Positions 16,093 through 24,480 of a stretch of DNA of 64,000 bases are shown here, piece after piece. The notes under the pieces are model-generated. The model made no database searches. It had not been told where the DNA came from and was given only the letters and a program-made list of their open reading frames with translations. The stretch lies in NCBI GenBank assembly GCA_965662355.1, contig CBFIHP010000001.1, positions 372,001 to 436,000 of the forward strand, written 5' to 3'. Source of the DNA: GCA-2683825 sp965662355 (GTDB lineage Bacteria; Planctomycetota; UBA1135; GCA-002686595). The first letter of the stretch is position 1. Each line of letters opens with the position of its first letter. Both the position numbers and the translations under genes were made by a program.

Positions 16093-17433
16093 CTAGCCCC
16101 TCAGGTAGGAGAGCTCGGGAGGGAGCTCGTCCAGACCGCTCTCGCCCAGACCGTGCTCGAAGAGCAGGTGGATATCGGTGACCGGACGCTCATCACCGCG
16201 GAAGATGAAGGTGTCTTGCCCCGGGAGGGACCCCACGGTCACGAGCAGCTCGAGAATCGACCCGGCGTTGCAGCGCTTACCCCCAGCCTCCATCTCGACC
16301 GGGGTTCCGTAGTGGTTGACGATACCAACCACGAGAGCCGCGGGGCGAGCGTGTAGGGCGAGCTTCGGGGGGAGGTCGACCTCGAGCTCGACGAGGTTGG
16401 TGTATTCGGGCAGGAGCTCGTGTGCTAGGGCCACACCGGACTGCAGGAAGCGGTCCGCCCAGTACAGGAAGGTGTTCCAGGCCACGTCTTCGACCTCGGA
16501 ACGGTCGATCAGATCGGCAATCTTGGCCTTGGCCTTTTCACTGCGAATGACCGTTTCGTGCCGTTCGATGAAGTGCGCGAGGAACGTTACGGCTTGCAGC
16601 AGGTGAAGTGCGGGCGAGATATACCCTCGCAGCTTCGAGAGACGCGGGTCTTGCGCCTCCAGGACGGTGTTCTGAACGTGCGTGTCGTAGGTCGACTGAA
16701 GGTTGTGGACCGTCGCCTCATAGACTCGGGCGTGTTCCTCCGAGCACTTGCGCCCGAATACCTTGTGGCGCTCGTCAGCGTCCGAAATTCGTCGAACCCC
16801 GGCTTCATTGAGCATCTCGCGCGCTTGAAGGTACTTGGTGACGACCTCGGCGATCTTCTGCTGTTCGTGAAGCAGATCGGACTGACCCACGTTACGCGGT
16901 AGCCGCTTGCGTGCCAGGACGGGCAGGAAATCGTCCTCGGGAAAGGAGCCGCTGGTCAGCACGAGGCCGATCTCCTCTGCCTCGTGCCGAACGGCCTCGA
17001 CGAGTCTCATGGTGCACGTCTGGATTGTCTCGAGCCCCGTCTCGACATCCGCTCGACTCTCCTCCCACTCGGCGTCCGTCGATCCCTCGACCCGGTAGGA
17101 GTCGAGCCGGCCCAGGAGGTGGGTGATGCTATAGCCCGTGTGGGCGAACCAGCGAATCGACGCCACGAGCTCTGTAAAGAAGGCGTAAGTGCGGTTGTAG
17201 CGGGCGCCGTAGTCGTCGAGGACAGACTCCAAGGCATCCGCATCATTGATCAGCTGGTAGAAGTGGCGCTTGTTCCACGTCCGGGCGGCCTGAGTGGAAA
17301 GCAAGTTCGTAAGGCGAAAGAACGCCTCCGAGTGGGCTTGCAGGAGCCGGACGAACCTCTTCTCGTCGATCAGTTTCTCGTAGGCGACTTCGCTCACAGC
17401 GGGCCACCATAGCCCCGTCCTGCCAATGGACAC
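16093..17433 (-). CDS. Long helical protein with C-terminal HPr domain
   Basis: The protein has 446 residues. The last 95 or so match HPr, the histidine phosphocarrier of the PTS: KLALHARPAALVV with the phosphorylatable His near 361 and Arg two residues later, then NAGSILELLVTVGSLPGQ with the regulatory Ser near 392, the residue phosphorylated by HPr kinase in some phyla. The N-terminal 340 residues are highly charged, mostly helical and unlike enzyme I, EIIA or EIIB; no family was recognised. No other PTS gene is in the window, so a regulatory rather than transport role is likely. The 5' end overlaps the divergent sigma factor by 8 bases if the longest starts are used, so the true start may be the GTG about 13 codons in, at VSEVAYEK. 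Confidence 0.8.
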   Translation of the reverse strand: MSIGRTGLWWPAVSEVAYEKLIDEKRFVRLLQAHSEAFFRLTNLLSTQAARTWNKRHFYQLINDADALESVLDDYGARYNRTYAFFTELVASIRWFAHTGYSITHLLGRLDSYRVEGSTDAEWEESRADVETGLETIQTCTMRLVEAVRHEAEEIGLVLTSGSFPEDDFLPVLARKRLPRNVGQSDLLHEQQKIAEVVTKYLQAREMLNEAGVRRISDADERHKVFGRKCSEEHARVYEATVHNLQSTYDTHVQNTVLEAQDPRLSKLRGYISPALHLLQAVTFLAHFIERHETVIRSEKAKAKIADLIDRSEVEDVAWNTFLYWADRFLQSGVALAHELLPEYTNLVELEVDLPPKLALHARPAALVVGIVNHYGTPVEMEAGGKRCNAGSILELLVTVGSLPGQDTFIFRGDERPVTDIHLLFEHGLGESGLDELPPELSYLRG

Positions 17434-18412
17434 GCCCGAAATCGCCCAGGGTCCGGCAAAACTTTTGGAGTGGGGGAGTGCTTCCGCACAACTCGATGGG
17501 CCGATCCAGAATCGGACTCAAGAGTCGGGCTACGAGAGGTCGAACGAGCGCAACGCCAGAGGCTCTCTGACTCTTTCGCAACCCCCCCCCAGGAGAATAC
17601 CGATTTCCGCAGAACGCTGCCTGGAGACCTACCTCCAGGAGATCAACGAAGTCCAGCTGCTCACGGCCGAACAAGAGCAAGAGCTGGGACACCGCATTCA
17701 GCAGGGAGACCTCGCCGCCCGCGAGCACCTCGTGCGTGCGAACCTTCGTCTTGTGGTTTCGATCGCAAAGCTCTACTCCGATCGTGGGCTTGCGCTGCAA
17801 GACCTCATTGCGGAGGGCAACATCGGGTTGCTCAAGGCCGCGGAGAAGTTCGACCCCGACGCGGGTTGTCGTTTCTCGACGTACGGTTCATGGTGGATCA
17901 AGCAAGCGATCCGTCGTTCGCTTTCGTCAACGGTTCAATCCGTTCGTGTTCCCGGCTACATGGCAGAGTTGATTTCCAAGTGGCGCGTCGTGGGACGCGA
18001 GCTTGCTTATCGCTTGGGCCGCTCGCCCAGCATTGAGGAAGTTGCCCGGGAACTAGGCATTCCCCCCGAGAGCTGGCGTTTGCTGAAACAAACGATTCAA
18101 ACGACCAAGTCCGGATCGCAGCTATCTCTAGAACTCATGACGAGTTCGCAAGAGACCGTCGAAGATGAAAAGACGATCACGCCGGAAGAAACGATTCAGC
18201 ATGCCGACATGCTCAGTCGCTTGCGTGAATTGCTCGAATCCATCGACGAACGCGAGGCCACGATCCTGCGACTGCGTTATGGCCTCGGTGAGAGCCAAGA
18301 GCCGATGACGTTGAAGGACATCGGCAAGGTTGTTGGTCTCACGCGCGAACGTGTACGACAGATTGAACGCGAGACACTCGCGCGTCTGTCGCGTGTGATG
18401 GATTCCAACTGA
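17426..18412 (+). CDS. Sigma-70 family RNA polymerase sigma factor (primary-like, group 2)
   Basis: The protein has 328 residues. Region 1.2 is at about 63-95 (LETYLQEINEVQLLTAEQE). Region 2 has ANLRLVVSIAKLYSDRGLALQDLIAEGNIGL, and 2.3-2.4 has RFSTYGSWWIKQAIRRSL. Region 3 begins VRVPGYMAELISKW, and region 4.2 is the helix-turn-helix VGLTRERVRQIERETLARL. The absence of the long region 1.1 and the length suggest a primary-like alternative factor of the RpoS/SigB-cyanobacterial (group 2) type, although it could be the housekeeping factor in a reduced form. The first 55 residues are low in similarity and the real start may be internal. It diverges from the HPr-fusion gene. Confidence 0.92.
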   Translation: MDTPEIAQGPAKLLEWGSASAQLDGPIQNRTQESGYERSNERNARGSLTLSQPPPRRIPISAERCLETYLQEINEVQLLTAEQEQELGHRIQQGDLAAREHLVRANLRLVVSIAKLYSDRGLALQDLIAEGNIGLLKAAEKFDPDAGCRFSTYGSWWIKQAIRRSLSSTVQSVRVPGYMAELISKWRVVGRELAYRLGRSPSIEEVARELGIPPESWRLLKQTIQTTKSGSQLSLELMTSSQETVEDEKTITPEETIQHADMLSRLRELLESIDEREATILRLRYGLGESQEPMTLKDIGKVVGLTRERVRQIERETLARLSRVMDSN

Positions 18413-18651
18413 GCTTCCTCGCGGCGCGCCTTGCGCTGCCAGGAAAGAAGCGGCTTCGCGCTTCGTGCCGCTATTGGCGCGCGTGCCTTTGCGGGTGACG
18501 AAATTCTGCGACGATGTGTGCAACCCGAGGGTCGCCACGGCCGTCCGGGCTTCCCCGAGGGGGTGGGGGATAGGGATGGTTGAGCTCTCCGGAGAGACCC
18601 GTGTGCCCCGCGATGACACGCCTGCCGTGCACCTTTGCTACCGTGCGCGGC

Positions 18652-19896
18652 ATGGGTTCCTCCAACCGCAAAGCCCCCGAGCTCGTGCCCGCTGTGGGGA
18701 CGGCGTTGTACGTGCACTTGCCCTTCTGCGTCTCGAAGTGCTCGTATTGCGACTTCTACTCCCTGGCCGCCGAGGGCGAGGATGTGGATGGGGCCCTCGA
18801 GGCCGTGATCACCGAGGCCCATCGGCGGGCGCCGCAGGAGCCGCGGACGGTCTTCGTGGGGGGTGGGACGCCATCTCTGTACTCGGTCGAGGCCTTGGAG
18901 CGCTTTTTCGATCAGCTGGATCGGGCCTCGGGTTTTCGCAGCTCGGCCATCGAGGTGACCCTGGAGGCCAACCCCGAAAGCCTGGACGAGGAAAAGGTAC
19001 GTGCGCTGGTGGGGCTCGGGGTGGATCGTCTGTCGATCGGCGTGCAGAGCCTGGATCCGGACGTGCTGCAGCTCTTCGGGCGCGCCCATGGGGCGGAGCA
19101 GGCCCTGGGGGCCTTGGAGGCGGCCAGGGCGGGGGGCATCGAACGCTTCAGTGCGGACCTGATCTATGCCGCCCCGGGGCAATCCCTCGAACGCTGGGAG
19201 GCTGACCTCGGGCAGGTGCTCGACAGCCGGCCGGGGCACGTGAGTGCGTATCAGCTGGCCTACGAGAAGGGCACGCTGATGACCCGCTGGAAGGAAGAAG
19301 GTCGTCTGCCCATCCTCGACGAAGATGCCGAGCTGGCCTTTTTCGGGGCCACGAATCGGATCCTCTCGGAGCGTGGATACGAGGTCTATGAGATCTCTAA
19401 CTTCGCTCTAAAGAACCAACAATGTCGTCACAATGAGGCCTATTGGCGCAACGATCCCTACGTCGGGATCGGGCCCTCGGCGGTCAGTCAGGTGGGCGGG
19501 ACACGCTTCGGTAACCCGAGGAGCCTCCATCAATGGCGGCGGGTCGTCGAATCCGGGGAATTCCCCGCTGCCTGGGAGGAGACCCTCGCTCCGGCGGAGC
19601 GGCTCGGCGAAACCTGGTGGCTCGGCTTGCGAACCCGGCGTGGCGTGGACCCCGAACAGGCTCGGAATACCGCGGGTCTGGACGGTTCCGAGGACCCGGC
19701 CCTCGGGCGCGCTCGACAGCTCGAAGAACAGGGTCTATTGGAGCGCATGGGTGGGTGCTACCGCCTGACCCCGCGCGGTTGGCCGCTCGCGGACGCGGTG
19801 GCCGCGAGCTTCCTCGGCGAAAGCCCGGGCAACGAATTTCCAAGAGATCCACGAGACGTTCCCAAGATCGTCGGGTCATCACCCTTCGATCGATAA
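18652..19896 (+). CDS. hemW: HemW-like radical SAM heme chaperone
   Basis: The protein has 414 residues. YVHLPFCVSKCSYCDFYS carries the CxxxCxxC cluster motif with the extra CDF typical of HemW and HemN. VFVGGGTPSLY, EVTLEANPESLDEEKV, LSIGVQSLDPDVLQLFGRAH and SADLIYAAPGQSLERWEADL follow in the standard order. A C-terminal HemN_C-like domain contains WRNDPYVGIGPSAVSQ. HemW binds heme and an iron-sulfur cluster and delivers heme to membrane proteins; it is often misnamed coproporphyrinogen oxidase. The absence of the HemN-specific N-terminal region supports HemW. ATG 18652 was chosen because SAM-domain similarity starts soon after, whereas the frame extends back to 18580. The 239-base gap before it shows nothing recognisable. 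Confidence 0.92.
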   Translation: MGSSNRKAPELVPAVGTALYVHLPFCVSKCSYCDFYSLAAEGEDVDGALEAVITEAHRRAPQEPRTVFVGGGTPSLYSVEALERFFDQLDRASGFRSSAIEVTLEANPESLDEEKVRALVGLGVDRLSIGVQSLDPDVLQLFGRAHGAEQALGALEAARAGGIERFSADLIYAAPGQSLERWEADLGQVLDSRPGHVSAYQLAYEKGTLMTRWKEEGRLPILDEDAELAFFGATNRILSERGYEVYEISNFALKNQQCRHNEAYWRNDPYVGIGPSAVSQVGGTRFGNPRSLHQWRRVVESGEFPAAWEETLAPAERLGETWWLGLRTRRGVDPEQARNTAGLDGSEDPALGRARQLEEQGLLERMGGCYRLTPRGWPLADAVAASFLGESPGNEFPRDPRDVPKIVGSSPFDR

Positions 19897-19913
19897 ACTC
19901 ACCAAGCCTTTCG

Positions 19914-20945
19914 ATGCCCTCGCGGTTCATAAAGAAACCCAAGCCGAAGAAGAGGAAACCTGCGCCCAAGGGGGTCGGTGCGTTCTTCCTCCGCGGCGTG
20001 ATCACGGTGCTGCCCGTAATCCTGACCTTGGTGGTCTTCGGGCTACTCTTCCAGATGGTCGATCGCTACGTCACGGGTCCCATCAACTCGACCATCTACT
20101 GGTCGATCGAGGGCAACGGCCTCGGCTGGAAACTCCTCGACCGCTTCGGGATCGACCCGCTCGATGGTGCGTACCTCGCCCCAGACCTGCTCCCCCTCGA
20201 ACTTCAAACCCTCGCGCGCCGTCCCGAGGGCTTCGCAGGACCGGAGTTCCTCGATCGACTCTCCGTTCACAGGAACGAGAACCTCTCGCTCTTCCGAGAC
20301 CTCGACGACCTGGCCATCAATCGCGACAAGCTTCGCCAAGATGTCACGGGCCACATCCACCCATTGATCGGTGTGTTCGTCTCGCTCATGGTCGTTCTGT
20401 GGTTGGGCTGGCTTGTCGGCGGCTTCGTAGGCAGACGGATCGTAGGCAAGCTCGATGAGGCGATGCAGCTGATCCCTGTGGTCAAGTCCGTCTATCCATA
20501 CAGCAAGCAACTCGTCGAGTTCTTCTTCGCCGAAAAACAGATCGAGTTCGACACGGTGGTCGCTGTTCCTTATCCAAGCCCTGGAATCTGGTCGCTCGCC
20601 TTCGTGACCTCGAGTTCACTGAAGACGTTGCGGGCGGAGACGGGCAAGGAGCTGATCAGCGCCTTCGTGCCCTCATCGCCTATGCCGATGACCGGCTACA
20701 CGATCTTCATTGAACCCGAACGCGCCATACCTCTACCGATCAGCATCGACGAGGCTTTGCGCGTGACCATGACCGGTGGTGTGCTGATTCCGCCCCACGA
20801 AAAGGTCGACGACCTCTTCGACGAGCTAACCCAGAAGGCCGAAGAAGCGGCCAACGCAGAGAAGCTCGCCGGGGCGCAGCCCGAAGACGGGCCGAACGTG
20901 CCCGAGGAACAAGAACAAACGCACGAACAGTCGAAGGACGAGTGA
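19914..20945 (+). CDS. DUF502 family membrane protein
   Basis: The protein has 343 residues. A basic N-terminus is followed by the first helix (FLRGVITVLPVILTLVVFGLLF) and, after an insertion of about 130 residues, a second helix (LIGVFVSLMVVLWLGWLVGGFVG). The conserved block VKSVYPYSKQLVEFFFAEK and the downstream PSSPMPMTGYTIFIEPERAIPLPISIDEALR are diagnostic of DUF502, a family of two-helix inner-membrane proteins. The C-terminus is a long acidic tail (QPEDGPNVPEEQEQ). The role is unknown. The loop between the two helices is longer than usual for the family. ATG 19914 lies 17 bases after hemW and 13 bases separate this gene from pyrF, so the three may share a transcript. Confidence 0.88.
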   Translation: MPSRFIKKPKPKKRKPAPKGVGAFFLRGVITVLPVILTLVVFGLLFQMVDRYVTGPINSTIYWSIEGNGLGWKLLDRFGIDPLDGAYLAPDLLPLELQTLARRPEGFAGPEFLDRLSVHRNENLSLFRDLDDLAINRDKLRQDVTGHIHPLIGVFVSLMVVLWLGWLVGGFVGRRIVGKLDEAMQLIPVVKSVYPYSKQLVEFFFAEKQIEFDTVVAVPYPSPGIWSLAFVTSSSLKTLRAETGKELISAFVPSSPMPMTGYTIFIEPERAIPLPISIDEALRVTMTGGVLIPPHEKVDDLFDELTQKAEEAANAEKLAGAQPEDGPNVPEEQEQTHEQSKDE

Positions 20946-20958
20946 AGGAAGACAGAGC

Positions 20959-21867
20959 ATGAGTTTCGCCGACCGCCTGGACGCGGCCGTCATGGACGCC
21001 GGACACCCGCTCGTGCTCGGTATCGACCCGCACTTCGATCTGCTCCCCGATGAGTTCGGCCGCGCCCGTGCCGCCGACGCCTCGAAGGAAGAGCGCGCAA
21101 GCGTGGTCGAGTCTTTCTGCAAACAGCTCGTCGAGATTGCTTCCGGAAGGGTTGCCGCGGTGAAGCCCCAGGCCGCCTTCTTCGAAATCCTCGGGGCGCA
21201 CGGGCTGCGCGCCTTTGAGAACACTGTCGCCCACGCACACCAACATGGCCTGCTCGTGATCGGTGACGTCAAACGCGGCGATGTCCCTTCCACGGCAAGG
21301 GCCTATGCCCAGGCCTACTTGCAAGGTGAAGAGCCGTCGGTTTGCGATGCGATTACGGTCAACCCGTATCTCGGCGCGGATGCAAACCAGCCCTTTGTCG
21401 ATGCGTGCAAGCAATCCGGCCGGGGGCTGTTTGTTCTCGTGCGCACGTCCAATCCAGAAAGCGCACTGTTTCAAGAGCATGGCGAACCGCCCATGAGCGA
21501 GGTCGTCGCTGCTGCCGTATCCGCATGGGGTGATGGTCTGGTAGGCGAGTGCGGCTTCTCTTCGATCGGCGCCGTCGTCGGTGCGACGCACCCCGCCGAA
21601 CTCGCACGCCTGCGAGCGAAGATGCCGCGCACGCCGCTCTTGCTCCCGGGCGTCGGCGCTCAGGGTGCTACCGCCGCCGACTGCAAGGTTGCCTTTCCCG
21701 ACTCGAAGCACCCCTGGCGCGGCGCACTGATCAACTCGTCCCGTGGAATCGCATTCGCATGGAAACGACCCGAACATGCGAATCGCTCATGGAAAGACGC
21801 AGCGCACAAATCTCTCGACACAACCGTGGCCGAGTTACGCGAAGCGCTCGAACTGACCTCCGGCTGA
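20959..21867 (+). CDS. pyrF: Orotidine 5'-phosphate decarboxylase, type 2
   Basis: The protein has 302 residues. VLGIDPHFDLLP near residue 20, AVKPQAAFFE around 75, the catalytic VIGDVKRGDVPSTA around 100 (Asp-Lys-x-x-Asp), and late VGATHPAEL and LLPGVGAQGA identify the long type-2 form of PyrF. It decarboxylates OMP to UMP, the last step of pyrimidine synthesis, in the cytosol. All catalytic residues are present. It sits 13 bases after the DUF502 gene and 21 bases before bshC. Confidence 0.96.
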   Translation: MSFADRLDAAVMDAGHPLVLGIDPHFDLLPDEFGRARAADASKEERASVVESFCKQLVEIASGRVAAVKPQAAFFEILGAHGLRAFENTVAHAHQHGLLVIGDVKRGDVPSTARAYAQAYLQGEEPSVCDAITVNPYLGADANQPFVDACKQSGRGLFVLVRTSNPESALFQEHGEPPMSEVVAAAVSAWGDGLVGECGFSSIGAVVGATHPAELARLRAKMPRTPLLLPGVGAQGATAADCKVAFPDSKHPWRGALINSSRGIAFAWKRPEHANRSWKDAAHKSLDTTVAELREALELTSG

Positions 21868-21888
21868 CACTCCGGGTCTCACGCCTCA

Positions 21889-23520
21889 TTGCCCCTCACG
21901 ATTCGCCATCTGCCCGCTAATGTCCTGCAACCGCCCGACTGGGCGTTGCACGCTTTGGCCGAACGCCCGCGACCGAAAGACACGCCGGACGTCATTGTCC
22001 CCGCACGTGCCGAAGATGTCCCACGACCCGATCCGGCACGTGACAAGGACAAACGCGTCGCCCTCGCCAAAGACCTCGAAGAGGCGCTGTCGGTTCACGA
22101 GCCGCACGTGGCCGTTCTGGAGTCCATACGCAAGCTCGCAGATCCAAATGCTGCGGTCGTCATGGTCGGCCAACAACCCGGCCTCTTTGGTGGGCCTCTC
22201 TACAACATCTACAAGGCCCTGCACGCCGTGCGTCTCGCACGCGAGCTCGAAGCTCATTGGGGAGCACCGGTGCTGCCCGCGTTCTGGAACCATGGGGATG
22301 ATCACGACATCGCCGAGGTGCACCACCTCTGGGTCCAGAATCCCAATCTCGACTTGCGCAAGATCGGGCTCGCCGGAGTTTCCTCCGGTCGGACGCCGCT
22401 CTGGCGCATCGAGTTCGACGAAGAAAAGCACAAGCTCGATGCGCTCGAGCAAATGCTCCGTCAAGGTCTGTGGGAGGGGGAAGACCGCGAACGCGCTCTG
22501 GAACTCTGTCTTCCCCGCCCGGGCGAGAGTTTCTCGAACGCATTCACACGTATCTTGCTCGGCCTCTTCGGTCACCTCGGCCTCGTCGTCGTCGAACCCC
22601 AGTGGATTCGCACGCCGCTCTCGCAGGCCCTGGCCGACCTCGTTACGAAGGACATCGCGCAGGCCCTGTTCGAGGGTGCCGAACGGGTGCGCAAGTCGGG
22701 CCGCGAGGTCGCGATCGAGCCCGCCTCGGCCGCCGTTGCGTTTCGGCTCGAGAATGACAGACGCCTCGCCCTCCGTATGGTCGAGGGAGAATTTCGTTTC
22801 GATGGTGAGGCCGGTTCCCGCACCGCCAGCGAACTGGCCGCCGAGATCACGCAGGCTCCCGAAGAGTGGTCCGCCGGCGCGCTCTTGCGACCGATTCTGC
22901 AGGACACGGTGTTTCCGATCGCCTGCTATGTCGGCGGCTGGGGCGAGCTCGACTACCACTCCCAGCTCGGTCCGCTCCGGCAGCAGGCCGGCGCGCCGCC
23001 GTCGATTTTCGTACCGCGACTCTCCGCGACCCTGGTCGACGCTGGCGTGCACAATTCGCTCGAGAAACTCGAGACCGACGCGCGTGAGGTTCTGGAGGCA
23101 AAGGGCAACCTCGGCGAAGACGAGGAAAGTGGCGAGACGGCACCGGTCGTCCTTACCCTCCGGAGTCTCGGGGAGCACATGGCCGGCGAGCTAGGCGATC
23201 TGCGTGACGAGCTTTCCAGTCTCGACCGAGGCCTCGCCCAGCAGTTAAAGAGGAGCGCATCCCAGGTGCGCGGCCTCGTCAACAAGCTGGCCACCAAGGC
23301 GGAACGCGTCCACGCCAACGTCCAGGGTCGGGGACGACGTCACTATCGGCGCATCAACAACGGGCTCTACCCTCGCAGCGGTCCACAGGAGCGTACGCGT
23401 GGTGGGTTGGAGTTCATCGCCCGCTATGGACGCCCATGGTTGGATGAACTACTACATGAGATCGACCCGTTTCCTACCGAGCATCTTCTTATCTATATCC
23501 AAGAGGAGTCGATAGCATGA
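21889..23520 (+). CDS. bshC: Bacillithiol synthase BshC (putative cysteine-adding enzyme)
   Basis: The protein has 543 residues, the normal BshC length. It opens with a Rossmann-like core containing VVMVGQQPGLFGGPLYNIYKALHAVRLAREL, WGAPVLPAFWNHGDDHDIAEV and a coiled-coil C-terminal part, and it keeps VFPIACYVGGWGELDYHSQL and a C-terminal HLLIYIQ-like strand. BshC adds cysteine to glucosaminyl-malate to finish bacillithiol. The start is a TTG, 21 bases after pyrF, since the family N-terminus begins there. Its stop overlaps the next start as ATGA (23517-23520), coupling it to bshB1. The presence of bshC, bshB1 and bshA in one cluster makes the assignment firm. Confidence 0.95.
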   Translation: MPLTIRHLPANVLQPPDWALHALAERPRPKDTPDVIVPARAEDVPRPDPARDKDKRVALAKDLEEALSVHEPHVAVLESIRKLADPNAAVVMVGQQPGLFGGPLYNIYKALHAVRLARELEAHWGAPVLPAFWNHGDDHDIAEVHHLWVQNPNLDLRKIGLAGVSSGRTPLWRIEFDEEKHKLDALEQMLRQGLWEGEDRERALELCLPRPGESFSNAFTRILLGLFGHLGLVVVEPQWIRTPLSQALADLVTKDIAQALFEGAERVRKSGREVAIEPASAAVAFRLENDRRLALRMVEGEFRFDGEAGSRTASELAAEITQAPEEWSAGALLRPILQDTVFPIACYVGGWGELDYHSQLGPLRQQAGAPPSIFVPRLSATLVDAGVHNSLEKLETDAREVLEAKGNLGEDEESGETAPVVLTLRSLGEHMAGELGDLRDELSSLDRGLAQQLKRSASQVRGLVNKLATKAERVHANVQGRGRRHYRRINNGLYPRSGPQERTRGGLEFIARYGRPWLDELLHEIDPFPTEHLLIYIQEESIA

Positions 23521-24230
23521 GATTGGACGCCCTCATTGTCGCGGCCCATCCGGACGACGCCGAGATCTCCCTCGGGGGTACGATTCTGCGCATGGTCGAG
23601 GCCGGAGCCAAGGTCGGCGTTTGCGACCTCACACGGGGCGAGATGGGCACCCGCGGAACGGAGGCCGATCGCACGCGCGAGACCGAAGCCGCGACGAAGG
23701 CCCTGGGCCTCGGTATGCGCCGCAACCTGGGGCTCCCGGACGGCCGTGTTCGGGTCACGGTCGAAACACGCGAGGCCCTGGCAGCGATTTTTCGAGAGCA
23801 TGCGCCCGCGCTCGTCCTGGCCCATCACACCGAGGATCTGCATCCCGACCACGCCGCCTGCGGCCAGCTCGCGCGTGAGGCCTGGTACCTGGCCGGCCTG
23901 AAGCGCATGGCCGAGGGCAGCGGGGCCGCCGCCCAGCGCCCCAAGCTACTGATGCATTTCCAGGGCCACGTGGCCTTCGAACCGACCCTCGTGGTCGATA
24001 TCACCCCCGTCTGGGCGCGCAAGTGCGAGGTCATCCGCTGCTATAGGTCCCAGCTCGAGCCTGAAGGGCCCGCCGACCGTGGGGAGCACTTTCTCTTCGG
24101 CGCCGACATCCTCGCTCGGGCGGAGACGAAGGCACGCTACTGGGGGGAGCAGATCGGCGTACCCTACGGCGAACCGTTGCTCCACAAAGGGCCGCTCGCA
24201 AATCGAAGCCCCCTGGACCTACTCGGATAG
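23517..24230 (+). CDS. bshB1: Bacillithiol biosynthesis deacetylase BshB1
   Basis: This 237-residue protein is a LmbE/PIG-L fold zinc deacetylase. The metal motif AAHPDDAEI is near residue 10, followed by DLTRGEMGTRGT, the LGLPDGRV strand, VLAHHTEDLHPDHAACG with the metal and catalytic residues, and MHFQGHVAFEPTLVVDIT. These match the BshB1 subgroup, which removes acetate from GlcNAc-malate to give GlcN-malate, step two of bacillithiol synthesis. It overlaps bshC by four bases. Length and residue order are normal. Confidence 0.95.
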   Translation: MRLDALIVAAHPDDAEISLGGTILRMVEAGAKVGVCDLTRGEMGTRGTEADRTRETEAATKALGLGMRRNLGLPDGRVRVTVETREALAAIFREHAPALVLAHHTEDLHPDHAACGQLAREAWYLAGLKRMAEGSGAAAQRPKLLMHFQGHVAFEPTLVVDITPVWARKCEVIRCYRSQLEPEGPADRGEHFLFGADILARAETKARYWGEQIGVPYGEPLLHKGPLANRSPLDLLG

Positions 24231-24480
24231 CCCTACGGAGGCTTTCGATCGGGATGTTGGCAGTCCGTGGAGAACTCGGGGAAAAGCCCGTTTCCGTTGG
24301 GGATGATCATGTGAATTCTCCCAAAAACAAGGCTAAACCCGCCGACAGCCACCTTTCCATCGGCGGTGGAAAACTCCGGGAAAGAATCTGTTTCCCTGAC
24401 CCCCTCCGGGCGATCAGGATGGACGCCAGCCGAGGTCTGCAGGAGGCAGCCGCCCGGCGGCTCGCTACAATCTTCGAATC
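24231..24480. promoter_or_regulatory. Gap with two diverged direct repeats before parA
   Basis: This is the only sizeable gap in the bsh cluster. Two related copies of about 29-30 bases start at 24267 and 24366: each has GTGGA, AACTC, a GGGAAA-like block and GTTTCC. Each also contains an inverted GGAAA...TTTCC element (24280-24295 and 24378-24396). These may be operators or a promoter-associated repeat. No ORF in the gap looks real. The parA promoter probably lies here, since bshB1 and parA are otherwise not adjacent. Confidence 0.35.

Noticed and set aside
17271..17286. parS-like half-site TGTTCCACGT in the HPr-fusion gene
   Set aside because: Only the left half matches; the right half is CCGGGC, so no dyad.
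21886..23178. 430-codon minus-strand frame opposite bshC
   Set aside because: Shadow of bshC, which has family motifs along its full length.
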